Assembly (NCBI GenBank): GCA_023053575.1
Contig: JAKZAP010000005.1
Location: 6,572,001 to 6,636,000 of the forward strand
Direction: 5' to 3'
DNA from: Branchinecta lynchi
Lineage: Eukaryota > Arthropoda > Branchiopoda > Anostraca > Branchinectidae
Length of the DNA stretch: 64,000 nt
In this document: one piece after another, positions 10,377 through 23,100 of the stretch
How positions within the stretch are numbered: the first letter of the stretch is position 1
How the letters are laid out: each line of letters starts with the position of its first letter
Made by a program: the position numbers and the translations under genes
The notes under the pieces: model-generated
Seen by the model: the letters and a program-made list of their open reading frames with translations, nothing else
Database searches by the model: none
What the model was told of the DNA's origin: nothing

Positions 10377-10627
10377 GAGCCTGTTCCACCCTTCTAACAA
10401 TAGTAACTATTAGTTACTATTTTTGTCAACCTTCTTGAAATATTAACTATTTGCTTATCATGCTCTGGAGCGTAGTAAATACGCACCTATGTAACGTGAT
10501 TGGTCGGATTCACCCGTGGCATAAAATTCTGCTGGAAAATAAAAAAATCGTTCCAGCCTTGACGGCAAAAAGCCAGAATTTATGACGTCATGAGTAGTAA
10601 CTGCGGTAAATAGGGTGGAACACGTTC
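10377..10627. mobile_element. GAGCGTGTTCC MITE, copy 1
   Basis: Ends GAGCCTGTTCCACCCT and AGGGTGGAACACGTTC are inverted repeats. Flanks ACA (10374-10376) and ATA (10628-10630) are a 3-bp duplication with one mismatch. Other copies are at 26797, 33134 and 37999. The interior has the inverted phrases AGTAACTATTAGTTACTAT. Confidence 0.82.
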
Positions 10628-11744
10628 ATAATAGGATAGACCCACAGGTCGAGGAGAAAATCTGCAATCTGCTTCAAAGGTAACAGAGGTTTTGCATTTT
10701 TGTCACAGTAGTGGAAAGTGAAAGTTACCCACTACCACAGGGATCCGACTGTTTACTATATCTATACAAGTACTGATTGTGAGACAATGGGGGAATGACA
10801 GAAACTAGTCCACTTGGGCCGCTGAACCGGAATAAGGCGAATTCCGACAACAGAAAGACTGATTTTGTACTAAGTAGTCGTACTGTGTAAGTTCTTGTTC
10901 AGCTGACGTTCTGAGCGTTTCTGTTTCTTGTATCTGTTTTATAACTCCGTTAATAAATCGCACGCATTAGACCAAGCAATTAAGTAGATCTGAAGGTCTT
11001 TTTTTCTTTTTTCGACTGCGATTGGATCAGAGACGAAGCTGATAATGAACATGGAGATAAGATAACCTGTCTGTCAGCCATCGCATTACGTAAAAATTTA
11101 GCGGGCGCTTAAATACCCAGGACGTCATACACCATATGTTTTCCATAGCGCCATACACCCCTCATAAAATTCCTCTCAGATTAGTTCTTTTTTGGCCACT
11201 AGGTGCGCTACTGTAAAGAAAACAATGACACGTTACTTCTTGGTGTACGTTTATCCGGGTTTGTTTTGCTATTTTCAACTCCTCAGGTCTAATCATTCTA
11301 AAACTGTTTAAAAGGCCACTTCCTCTATTTTTGCTTTACCCAACTCTGTTCTGTCAAGCGTCATCAAGTTTGCTGTTTCTATTTCTGGCTTCCGACTTCA
11401 GTGCCGAGTGCTGGTAGACTTTTCCACGGGGCTAATACGCGACTCGATATGAAGTGAAAGTCTAATCGCTTATTCACCAAGATCTCACGTGTGATTGTTC
11501 CTCATTCATTCGTCATCGGATTTTATGAAGGACAAATTGGGGCAGTGTGTTGAACGTTCCACAGTCGTGACAGTGGAGACATCTCAGGTACGGTAAAACA
11601 CTTTTCCGGATCTTTTCAGGTTGTTGCTGAGGTAGCAGTTTCCGTTTGGTAAAGTTGCTTTCGCACTGAATCCGTAGGCTCAAGTATGTTTATTAAGTGG
11701 TTTAAGTTGATAAATTCACGGGGAAATTACTGAAGTAACGAAAA
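10628..11744. other. Intergenic sequence, no gene seen
   Basis: About 1.1 kb with no open frame of interest and no repeat family that I can match elsewhere in the window. Confidence 0.5.
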
Positions 11745-14446
11745 ACAAGAGCTACGAGCTCATATGGCACTTGTTACGAGTAGGCACGGCTCGGTTATGT
11801 CAATGATATATCTAGTGTTTGCTAGGTGTCTTCCCACCAAGTTTCATCTCGATCCCTCCACTCATAGCGTTTTCCAATATTTCCGGTTCTCCGCTCCAGC
11901 TCCCCCCAAAAGTCACCGGATCCGGTCCGGATTTTAAGTGGGTCGTCTGAGGCATGAGGTCTTTCCAAATATCAAGTTTCATCGAGATCCGGTCACCCGT
12001 TCAAAAGTTATAAATACCTCAAGATTCCGGATTCCCCCTCCCTCCACTCCCCCAACAGTGCCCGAATCGGCTTGGTCATGTCAATGATGTATCTAGTGTT
12101 TGCTAGGTGTCTTCCCACCAAGTTTCATCTCGATCCCTCCACTCATAGCGTTTCCCAAGATTTCCGGTTAACCCCTCCAGCTCCCTCAAAAGTCACCGGA
12201 TCCGGTCCGGATTTTAAGTGGGTCGTCTGAGGCATGAGGCCTTTCCAAATATCAATTTCCATCGAGATCCGATCACCCGTTCAAAAGTTATAAATACCTC
12301 AAGATTCCGGATTCCCCCTCCCTCCACTCCCCCCACAGTGCCCGAATTGGCTCGGTTATGTCAATGATGTATCTTCACACCAAGTTTCATCTCGATCCCT
12401 CCACTCACAGCGTTTCCCAAGATTTCCGGTTGCCCCCTCCAGCTCCCCCCAAAAGTCACCGGATCCGGTCCGGATTTTAAGTGGGTCGTCTGAGGCATGA
12501 GGTCGTTCCAAATATCAAGTTTCATCGAGATCCGGTCACCCGTTAAAAAGTTATAAATACCTCAAGATTCCGGATTCCCCTCCCTCCACTCCCCCGACAG
12601 TGCCCGAATCGGCTCGGTCATGTCAATGATGTATCTAGTGTTTACTAGGTGTCTTCCCACCAAGTTTCATCTCGAACCCTCCACTCATAGCGTTTCCCCA
12701 GATTTCCGGTTGCCTCCTCCAGCTCCCCCCAAAAGTCACCGGATCCGGTCCGGATTTTAAGTGGGTCGTCTGTCTTGCCAAATATCAAGTTCCATCGAGA
12801 TCCGGTCACCCGTTCAGAAGTTATAAATACCTCAAGATTCCGGATTCCCCCTCCCTCCACTCCCCCCACAGTACCCGAATCGGCTCGGTTATGTCAATGA
12901 TGTATCTAGTGTTTGCTAGGTGTCTTCCCACCAAGTTTCATCTCGATCCCTCCACTCATAGCGTTTCTCAAGATTTCCGGTTGCCCCCTCCAGCTCCAAA
13001 AGTCACCGGATCCGGTCCGGATTTTAAGTACGTCGTCTGAGGCATGAGATCTTTCCAAATATCAATTTCCATCGAGATCCGATCACCCGTTCAAAAGTTA
13101 TAAATACCTCAAGGTTCCGGATTCCCCCTTCCTCCATTCCCCCCACAGTGCCCGAACCGGCTCGGTTATGTCAATGATGTATCTAGTGTTTGCTAGGTGT
13201 CTTCCCACCAAGTTTCATCTCGAACCCTCCACTCATAGCTTTTCCCAAGATTTCCGGTTGCCTCCTCCAGCTCCCCCCAAAAGTCACCGGATCCGGTCCG
13301 GATTTTAAGTGGGTCGTCTGTCTTCCCAAATATCAAGTTCCATCGAGATCCGATCACCCGTTCAGAAGTTATAAATACCTCAAGATTCCGGATTCCTCCT
13401 CCCTCCACTCCCCCCCCCCACAGTACCCGAATCGGCTCGGTTATGTCAATGATGTATCTAGTGTTTGCTAGGTGTCTTCCCACCAAGTTTCATCTCGATC
13501 CCTCCACTCATAGCGTTTCCCAAGATTTCCGGTTGCCCCCTCCAGCTCCCCAAAAGTCACCGGATCCGGTCCAGATTTTAGGTGGGTCGTCTGAGGCATG
13601 AGGTCGTTCCAAATATCAAGTTTCATCGAGATCCGGTCACCCGTTAAAAAGTTATAAATACCTCAAGATTCCGGATTCCCCTCCCTTCACTCCCCCGACA
13701 GTGCCCGAATCGGCTCGGTCATGTCAATGATGTATCTAGTGTTTACTAGGTGTCTTCCCACCAAGTTTCATCTCGACCCCTCCACTCATAGCGTTTCCCA
13801 AGATTTCCGGTTGCCCCCTCCAGCTCCCCCCAAAAGTCACCGGATCCGGTCCGGATTTTAAGTGGGTCGTCTGAGGCATGAGGTCGTTCCAAATACCAAG
13901 TTTCATCGAGATCCGATCACCCGTTCAAAAGTTATAAATACCTCAAGATTCCGGATTCCCCCTCCCTCCACTCCCCCCCCACACAGTAACCGAATCGGCT
14001 CGGTTATGTTAATGATGTATCTAGTGTTTGCTAGGTGTCTTCCCACCAAGTTTCATCTCGACCCCTCCACTCATAGCGTTTCCCAAGATTTCCGGTTGCC
14101 CCCTCCAGCTCCCCCCCAAAAGTCACCGGATCCGGTCCGGATTTTAAGTACGTCGTCTGAGGCATGAGGTCTTTCCAAATATCAAGTTCCATCGAGATCC
14201 GATCACCCGTTCAAAAGTTATAAATACCTCAAGGTTCCGGATTCCCCCTCCCTCCACTCCCCCCACGGTGCTCGGATCGGGGAAGTGACTATTTCCAACT
14301 TAATCATTTGGGGTCCCTGATATGCTTGCCAAGTTTTATCGTCCTAGCTTATCTGGAAGTGCCCGAACTAACAAAACCTGGACAGACCGACGGACGGACA
14401 GAAATTGCGATCGCTATATGGCACTTGGCCGAAGGGCAAGTGCCAT
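11745..14446 (+). mobile_element. Tandem-repeat element (Helentron/HINE-like), copy 1
   Basis: The left end reads ACAAGAGCTACGAGCTCATA then TGGCACTTG. The right end is a hairpin, TGGCACTTG-GCCGAAGGG-CAAGTGCCA, after a run of GACCGACGGACGGACAG. Between them lie about nine units of roughly 260-283 bp. Each unit is a dimer of two related halves of about 140 bp: one holds CAAGTTTCATCTCGATCC, the other CAAGTTTCATCGAGATCC, and both end in a C-rich CTCCACTCCCCC-type tract. A short left end, tandem core and 3' hairpin are known for Helentron-associated elements; that class is inference and there is no Rep/helicase gene here. Proline-rich open frames in the array are by-products of the repeat. Confidence 0.72.
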
Positions 14447-14920
14447 AAAAATAGGTCATTCCACCAGTTTAAAAGTTTGAAGTCCGCACTAACAAGCAAA
14501 GAAACGGCGGACTCAAGGCAAGGCAGCATTTTTTATATCAGAAACTTAAGTTGCATTTTTTCGGGTGTAGTTTAACATACTTTTGTTTTAGTTATGAAAC
14601 AACACTATCCAGAATGGACAAACAATAGTTTACGAAGCCAGTACAAGGTAAATCTTTCTGAGTAGCTTAAAAAAACAAGAGTGAAGCTCCACCGAAATCA
14701 CATCCAATAAAACGGAGAATCAGCTTTTAACAACCACACTGTCAGTAGTTTGATAACCGATAACTCGTGGCTGCACACTTTTGGATTAAATGCTGTGTTG
14801 GATTCACAGGACATATCTGTTGTGACCCTTTTACGTGTTATGTTTCGAACGTTTCTGTTACGACCCTTTAAATGTTCGTTTCGCGAAAAGATGACATTTA
14901 AAAGGTTCGTAACAGATGAA
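14447..14920. other. Spacer between the two tandem-repeat elements
   Basis: Contains a degenerate end of the ACTGTCAG family (about 14741-14790) and a short hairpin (GTTACGACCCTTTAAATG at about 14857 with its complement ending 14913). No gene is seen. Confidence 0.5.
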
Positions 14921-16562
14921 ACAAGAGCTACGAGCTCATATGGCACTTGTTACGAGTAAGCACGGCTCGGTTATGTCAATGATATATCTAGTGTTTGCTA
15001 GGTGTCTTCCCACCAAGTTTCATCTCGTTCCCTCCACTCATAGCGTTTTAAAATATTTCCGGTTCTCCCCTCCAGCTCCCCCAAAAAGTCACCGGATCCG
15101 GTCCGGATTTTAAGTGGGTCGTCTGAGGCATGAGGTCTTTCCAAATATCAAGTTTCATCGAGATCCGGTCACCCGTTTAAAAGTTATAAATACCTCAAGA
15201 TTCCGGATTCCCCCTCCCTCCACTCCCCCGACAGTGCCCGAATCGGCTCGGTCATGTCAATGATGTATCTAGTGTTTGCTAGGTGTCTTCCCACCAAGTT
15301 TCATCTCGATCCCTCCACTCATAGCGTTTCCCAAGATTTCCGGTTGCCCCCTTCAGCTCCCCCCAAAAGTCACCGGATCCGGGCCGGATGTTAAGTGGGT
15401 CGTCTGAGGCATGAGGTCTTTCCAAATATCAAGTTTCATCGAGATCCGGTCACCCGTTTAAAAGTTATAAATACCTCAAGATTCCGGATTCCCCCTCCCT
15501 CCACTCCCCCCACAGTGCCCGAATTCGCTCGGTTATGTTAATGATGTATCTAGTGTTTGCTAGGTGTCTGCACACCAAGTTTCATCTCGATCCCTCCACT
15601 CATAACGTTTCCCAAGATTTCCGGTTGCCCCCTCCAGCTCCCCCCAAAAGTCACCGGATCCGGTCCGGATGTTAAGTGGGTCGTCTGAGGCATGAGGTCG
15701 TTCCAAATATCAAGTTTCATCGAGATCCGGTCACCCGTTCAAAAGTTATAAATACCTCAAGATTCCGGATTCCCCCTCCCTCCACTCCCCCGACAGTGCC
15801 CGAATCGGCTCGGTCATGTCAATGATGTATCTAGTTATTGCTAAGTGTCTTCCCACCAAGTTTCATCTCGATCCCTCCACTCATAGCGTTTCCCAAGATT
15901 TCCGGTTGCCCCCTCCAGCTCCCCCCAAAAGTCACCGGATCCGGTCCGGATTTTAAGTAGGTCGTCTGAGGCATGAGGTGTTTCCAAATATCAAGTTCCA
16001 ACGAGATCCGATCACCCGTTCAAAAGTTATAAATACCTCAAGATTCCGGATTCCCCCTCCCTCCACTCCCCCCCACAGTGCCCGAATCGGCTCGGTTATG
16101 TCAATGATGTATCTAGTGTTTGCTAGGTGTCTTCCCACCAAGTTTCATCTCGATCCCTCCACTCATAGCGTTTCCCAAGATTTCCGGTTGCCCCCTCCAG
16201 CTCCCCCCAAAAGTCACCGGATCCGGTTTGGATTTTAAGTGGGTCGTCTGAGGCATGAGGTCGTTCCAAATATCAAGTTTCATCGAGATCCGATCACTCG
16301 TTCAAAAGTTAAAAATACCTCAAGATTCCGGATTCCCCCTCCCTCCACTCCCCCCACGGTGCTCGGATCGGGGAAGTGACTATTTCCAACTTAATCATTT
16401 GGGGTCCCTGATATGCCTGCCAAGTTTTATCGTCCTAGCTTATGTGGAAGTGCCCGAACTAGCAAAACCTGGACAGACCGACAGACCGACAGACCGACAG
16501 ACCGACGGACGGACAGAAATTGCGATCGCTATATGGCACTTGGCCGAAGGGCAAGTGCCATA
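14921..16562 (+). mobile_element. Tandem-repeat element (Helentron/HINE-like), copy 2
   Basis: Same ends, orientation and terminal hairpin as the element at 11745, but only about five repeat units. Units are nearly identical to those of copy 1. The GACAGACC run before the 3' hairpin is longer here (GACAGACCGACAGACCGACA). Either the two copies arose by tandem duplication or two insertions were homogenised. Confidence 0.72.
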
Positions 16563-17965
16563 AAAAAAAAGATCTGACGTTTCTTTCTTCACAAGTTCAT
16601 CGTTCAAGAGGACCCTTGCCAAGGAGGGCCGAAATATAGCTCTAATAAAGTTCAGCTGATGTATCCGTTTCGGACTGTCAAATATCGTAACAGACGTATT
16701 CTCGTAACATTCAGCACATGTATTAATGTTCCCAAGTGCAGAATCGTCCGAACTCCTGCTTTGACAAAATCACTGGAGCCTCCAGAACCTAGCCTAGCGC
16801 GACATCCAAACACAGACCTTGGGTTCCGGTAATGGGGCTTACGAGGAAGAACCAGGGAACGCTGCCTTTTTATATCCTTAACTTGTCCTTGAAGACCTAT
16901 TGTTAGGTCGTAAGCATAGGTAGGGTAGCTAGGGTAGCAGGTAGCTGGAACTCTAAGCTGAACGCAGCCTCCTATCGGGACGAACAAGTTGGAATATCGT
17001 GCGAGCACGAAGAAGTCGATTACATAGATAATTTTATTTACAATCATTTCATCAAAAATATTTTAAAGCATGTAACAAAAACAAATCCCAGCAAGCTGGA
17101 TTTAATATACAAACCGCCGGATGTAAAACAAAGAAATGTAAATTTACGAATGTGAGGCCTTAAAATGCTTACAATCGTTCCACTAATTTTGGCCGCCAGT
17201 TTGGTCCGTCGTCTGAAAGTTCAGGTATTACATACCTTAATAAAATGATAAATAATGCTCTGTTAACCGCAAGACACAATCGCAGCGAAGGGACGCGTAC
17301 ACGTTTGCACACAACGAACAAACCAACCTGAAACAAAAATGTCAAGAGTCAAGTGACATAGAACACTAGAGATTACTATGCTCAGTTTAGCAAGATTTCT
17401 CAGCCCTACAAATTTATAGCCGAACTTCAGAAATCCCAAAATATCATATATGTTGTCCTTCGCATCTACTTCATGTCGTCAGTATTTTTTGCTGAAGTTC
17501 GGAACTAAGGTCTAGGAACCATTTCTGATAAATGTTAAGTCGGCTCCGAGTCTTTGTTGGCGATTTTTCGGTCCAATAATCGATGTTCTTTTTTGGCCTG
17601 ACGATCGAAAATTATAAATTCTTAGTTCAATGCAAAACCTCATGATGGCCAATTTCACAAGAGAGCTGGCTAAATCCAGGTGTATTCTATATCTGAAAAC
17701 TGCGGGAATGGGGAAAGCAGAAAATTTGCCGCCCATACGAGCATTTCTGTAACGATCTCTGATACATTTGCCCGCGATAGGTAATGCAACACCTGGTTGG
17801 GGCCTTCGCACTGTCTTTGCGAATTTGGATGAATCGTTGCCACTGTTGCCAAGTGCAACATATCTGGTGCTTTCTGACACATTTTTTTATGTTTAAAGCC
17901 TGGGTAGTCCGCAGCTAGCCTTGTAGAACCCGGCAACTTGGTAGCATTGCAAACCACGCCCCCAC
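16563..17965. other. Intergenic sequence with one fold-back arm
   Basis: A single arm of the hammerhead-like repeat lies at about 16605-16672 (GGACCCTTGCCAAGGAGGGC then CGAAATA). The rest, including overlapping open frames at 17512-17957 on the minus strand, shows no recognisable domain. Confidence 0.5.
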
Positions 17966-18659
17966 ACTGTCAGAAGTTTCATAACAGATAACGAACGTGT
18001 CTGGAAGCTTTTTAGTGCTGTAAATGCTGCATTTAATGCTGCATATTTATTTATTATTGTCCGAAAGCTGTTACCTTTATTTCTTCTCTGACGCTTCTAG
18101 AATACCGAAATTTAATTTGGGAAGAAGAAGAAGTACAAAAGAATTAGCTATTGAAGGAAGACTCAGACTTCGTAAAGTTTTTCGCAAAGAATGCTCCGTA
18201 AAGTTTGTCGCCGCTCCGACGGGAATTCGACCTAGATAACATTGCCAAAATTTTATGTCGCAATTCTAGGAAGATACTAGGAGAATCGCCGTGCTCCCCA
18301 GTTTCTTCTTGAGAATTCAGCATCAAATTTAGCGTCTTTGCTGAATTTTTCGATGAAATTTATGCTGACTTAATGCTGCATTAAATGAGGGAAAATTTAA
18401 GTCCGAAAGCAAAATGCTGCATAAAATCCTGAATTAATTCAGCATTTTGGTTGATTTCGGAGCTTTCGAACACGTTCAACATAAGGATGCACAGTCTCGA
18501 CAGACAACACTTGGGATGTAATCTGTCGTGATTTTGAATACGTGCATTGAATGTTATGCAGAAACAAGCATTGCCAGGAAGGGCCGAAAAAGGATCTGCT
18601 GACTTTGTTGTTTGTCGTCACGATATCCTTGTGTTATCTGTTATGAAACTTCTGACAGT
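17966..18659. mobile_element. ACTGTCAG terminal-inverted-repeat element
   Basis: Ends ACTGTCAGAAGTTTCATAAC and GTTATGAAACTTCTGACAGT are exact inverted repeats; the match continues into AGATAAC. No clear duplication is visible. Shorter relatives lie at about 45906-46212 and 46496-46695 and share the internal phrase CAGACAACACTTGGGATG. Confidence 0.78.
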
Positions 18660-19853
18660 TCAGTTGGGGATTTCGAATTGTGAATCAACACACTTCACTC
18701 GTAAAGTCGTCGAAGTAGAGTGATCAATGTTTGTAGTCTTAATAGTGAATGACGCAGAAGCAAGTGGAGGTGGAGCTCCCTACTTTCGTTAGCGACGGAT
18801 CAGAGTTGTGACTCAGTAATACTAGCCCCGAAACATCCAGCAGTAAAACAGGTGACTGGAGGAATTTGTAAAAAGGAACGGGGGGGATCGGATGACTGCC
18901 ACGAGCCACCCAAAACTCTCGGCCGCAGGCTACGATGCCAGAGCCTCGTTTTTGTTGCATGCTGCAGGTCCACTTCTCGGTCGATGCCGGACTGATTCTT
19001 GCTACATCCTTTTTTGCACTGCAGCGCTTCCGAGGAAGATGGCAGCGCTTCTCGAGCATCACGGACTTGCTCCCCGACCAAGTCCGTGCTTCCCTGCAAG
19101 ATGCTGCAGTGCTGCCGCTTCAACCACGAAGAAAGTGAATCCAAAAACGGATATTGTGCAAAAGCAAAGAAGTGCTGCAGCAGCGATGCGGCAGCGCTGT
19201 TGCAACAAAAACGAGGCAGGGGATCGTCGCTCGCTTGGCCCTACAACCGTCTAAGCACAGTTATGATTTATGAACCAACTTTCCTTCCCTTTCATCGCCT
19301 TGCCCACTGGACAACAGAAATAGGTGGTATGGACATAATGGAGAGGTGACTATGCAAAAGTGAGGATATCGCCCGATGAAAAATGTGTAGCCTGCGTAGT
19401 TGTATGATAGTTGTACGAAAAATTTGCATGTATTGATAAGTAATAGTAAAGAATACTATGATTTCATGTGCTTCAAACTGGGACAATCTTAAACAGTAGT
19501 ATCCAGTAGCATCCCGTCTTGCTAATAGTAGCATGTAGTAGAATGCAGTAACACGGTAGCCTTGACATAGAAGCATGTAGTAGCATCAGTTCGTACTGCA
19601 TGCTACTTTTTCATGCAACTTCATACTGGTGACACAAGAACTTCGGTGACATAAGAAACCGAAACTTACTTCTACAAGTACAAGGAATTTCATCGTCCTA
19701 TGTCCAGGTCTGTCAACTTATGAACATTCACTGACCAATCTTGGCCCATTTGCCCCTGAACCGGGTGGGGGTGGGACCCACAAAAGGCAAAACTAGACCC
19801 CAATACCCACAAAGGGTACCAAGTTTGAACTTGATACTTGCACTGGTTCACGA
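18660..19853. other. Intergenic sequence with a GC-rich multi-frame open island
   Basis: 18890-19255 is GC-richer than its surroundings, rich in CTGCAG and GCAGCG words, and open in several frames on both strands. I recognise no protein. 19480-19615 holds scattered GTAGCATGTAGTAG-like words. NADK ends just downstream on the other strand. Confidence 0.45.
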
Positions 19854-19859
19854 TTTATT
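19854..19859 (-). promoter_or_regulatory. Candidate NADK polyadenylation signal
   Basis: AATAAA on the minus strand, about 100 bases after the NADK stop codon. It is the first canonical signal downstream of the stop that I noticed. Confidence 0.5.
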
Positions 19860-19959
19860 AGCTCCACAAAATACGGCGAAAACCGAAAGCTGCTATGGCG
19901 CTCGCAATAGTGGACTGTTTCACAGAACACTCCACTAAAAACCGAAAGGACCTACCATG

Positions 19960-20170
19960 TTAGTTATCCAACTGATCCACTCTGTCCAGTGAATCCAGCG
20001 TGTCGCTTGATGACGAATGTGACGTAGAGTAGGAACTGTACTCATCCAGGTGTTTCTGCTTCTTCCTTACGTTCCAGTGGAGACATTCAGCTAGCGAATC
20101 AAACCAGTCTGCGATCTGATCGTGCGAGCATATAGAAGGCACGGGGTAAATCGACGTTGTTACCCGCAGG
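19960..20170 (-). CDS. NADK: NADK terminal coding exon 9
   Basis: After TTTCTTGTAG. Encodes [20 protein letters not shown] and [20 protein letters not shown], then a tail rich in Ser, Tyr and Asp ending [11 protein letters not shown]. The LHWNVRKKQ end is typical of animal NADK. Confidence 0.96.
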
Positions 20171-23100
20171 CTACAAGAAAATGAAAAGGTGATCACATTG
20201 TTTCGAACGTCTCGTCGCCAGAAACCTAACTTCAATGCAAGCGTTGCATCTGTCGTCGACAGCAACTCCAGGACGCTGATAACCAGCCGCGAGATAATCC
20301 CGAGTGGTTGTTTTGTAAACCCCACTCAAATCGTCAATATTTTACTGGGCTAGGGTACCCAACATATGGCATAGGGTAACCAGCGTTTGTCATAGTTAAG
20401 AACTGAGGGAATATCCAAAGTTTAGCGCAGCCTACAAGAAAATCAGGGATTTGTCGGTGACTGGGTTCAGCTCTTTACTTTGATATCCAATCCACTTTCT
20501 TTCCGAAACGTGACGAAGTCCTCGCCATGCTTTCTATTAAAGGACACTACAAACGTGAGTCTTGGATTAATGAAGAAGCCCTGCAAACTCGGTGACGCTC
20601 GTCCTTTTTATTTAATAGCTAACTGATACGAAAAGAGGAAACGAGGAATAAAAGATTCGCCGGGAATATTGATTTCTAGTATCCATTATCTATCAAAGAA
20701 AACAACAGAGGTCGTTCAAAGGCTTCTGTCGAGCAATGATCCATTTTCCTTTCACTTTATCTACTGTATGCAAAAGACACGAAAACATTTGAAAGCGTCT
20801 CAAAAGAGCCGATAAGCTTTCAGGAGAGCGGGTGTCTGCACCCGAAAGTTCCCGTTGACTTTCAGCATTTCAAGTCGTCCTGAGACCCGACAGGAAACGC
20901 TGACCCAAGCATAAGCTTCGAAAAGGTGTCGCGTATGAACGATGCGCAAACGTAAACGGTAAACGATGTTCGGTAACGGTAAACGACGCTCAGAAAGGTC
21001 AGGCAAAATGAAGTCCTAACTCAGTAACGGAATGATGGCAGGTCTCCCTAACGATTATCGGTCCCTGATTGCAGCTTGTCCACTCCGAAAAAATCAGAGT
21101 AGATGGAGGGGGTGGGGGGATCACAACAGTCAATTGGTAGCAAGGGAAACTGGAACGCACTTAACAAAGGTCAGAACACCACAAGCGTGACCTGCTCTTA
21201 ACTATCCCGAAAGGGTCGAACTCTTCGACGATTTCGGCCGCATCGTGGCGGTTGCTCCATGGCTACGTCTTCCTACACATCAACAAAGGATGCACAGCGT
21301 GAATACTCAAAAGCATAACAAAAGCAAGCAGAAGCCACTCACGAAAAAGGTCATCAGGTCGCAAGTCATAGTTGTAGAAGGGATTGTCGTGATAGTATCT
21401 GATAGTCTTCCCGGTCTGTCATCGGACCAACACGGTGTCGCAACAAGATTCCGCACAAAACACTCTCCTTCAACCTCCCAATCCTGTCTGCTAAATTGCG
21501 GTCTACTCTACTCTCAGGTTGCGATCCACGGAGTTATTATCACTCATGATCGTCACAAGTTCACCTATTATTTTCCTTCTACAGTCTCCCATGATAAGAA
21601 AATTCGCTCCTACCTCTTATAATTTGCGTTCCACAAGAGTTGCGATCGTTACGATTTACCTATGATGGTCAGGTGTATCATAAGTGATAACAACCATTCA
21701 TTCCCATTAGGATGGCGACGTCTGTCCAGCTATAATTCTTGTTGTTGCAGAGATGACAGTAACCGCCACAATAAAGAGCCGGCTCCTCCTTTTATAATCG
21801 TAAATCTTATTAACTTCCGTGGAACACAACCTCAGTTTGGTATTCTAGCCACCTTTTAATTTTTTTTTGCAAATGCCTAAGGGCGCCAACTGAATACGAA
21901 GTTCACCACATATTGTGGAAGAGAAATTCAGTTCGTCTCGAAAGTGTGGGACATTAGCATAACAGATGGTCAAAAAAAAAGAATCCCCCCAACTAGAAGT
22001 TCCCGGCATGTAAAGTTTCAGAAACTTGGAAACTTACCCAACATCTCGGCATTATTCACATACTTGAAGCATGTATCAACCTCAGGTTATGTTCGGTGGG
22101 AAAAGTCAGAACGCTCACGAAAACATTCTATAACGCGCAGCCATGGTACTCCGACCTAGAACGGCTGAGACCCCTGTCCTCTAGCCTGCTGCTCTCATCA
22201 TGGACAATTTTCGTTTATCATCCTCTAAGTTTAGTGGAGAACTTTGCACTTAGCTTACTACCTTATTCAATGTTTGCAGATCATTCTTTACAATCACGAA
22301 GCCTCTATGATTATGCAAGTGCAGAAGGTTCCGTACTTGCAGTTTTGCGTTATTTGGGCAGTGTGTCAAAGAAGAAGTGAAACTTGGATCATACAATCGC
22401 AATAAAACGATTTTTGAAACTAGTACTCAAAAGGACGCTGAACCTTGGAAATTGGATTTTGAAGGACCGAGGGAGACAGTGAAACGGATGGTAGAATATT
22501 AGATTGAAAAGCGAAATAAAACTGAGATAGAAATCCGGAGAACGATAACGTGACAAAATATACAAAGCATGAGTCGTGCAGTACAATGTGTAGTCGACTT
22601 GTGGCTACCTGATTAATGCAACTAATAACCTACCCATATGGGTAGCCAAATAAGCTAGCCATATTTTTTATTTTGTATCTGGATTCTATTAATCATTATT
22701 AATATTACAGAGCTATTTGATGTAAGATCAGGAAACGTTGGGATTTGAATTATAAGCGTACAGGGTACCTTGCTATTTGCCCCCCCCCCCCCCCATGAAT
22801 GAAATATATGCCTGCAATTCCCACTGTTTCTTCCCAGCCTCTACATTTACCAAATTAGTGAAATTGGGTCTTGATTGAAAAGTCTAATTATTCTCTACAA
22901 CCCGAAATTCTCTCTGTTTTCGTTGAACAAAGTTGCAGCGTTGCTTAATGTCTTTCTTCTAAACATCTGCTGACCATGGCCACTGTTTTTGCGCCACCTT
23001 CCGTTTTCAATGTTTTTTTGCGCTTTTCGCGGATTCAATTAAGCTATATACCAGCCTAACCCAAATGGCTTGAGCGCGACTATTTGTGCCAGCGTTTTCC

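Noticed and set aside
13190..14167. Proline-rich open frames as genes
   Set aside because: They recur in each tandem unit, on both strands, because C-rich repeat units lack stops in some frames.
11745..16562. CRISPR-like regular repeats
   Set aside because: Units are about 280 bp with no short repeat and unique spacer pattern, and the host is eukaryotic.
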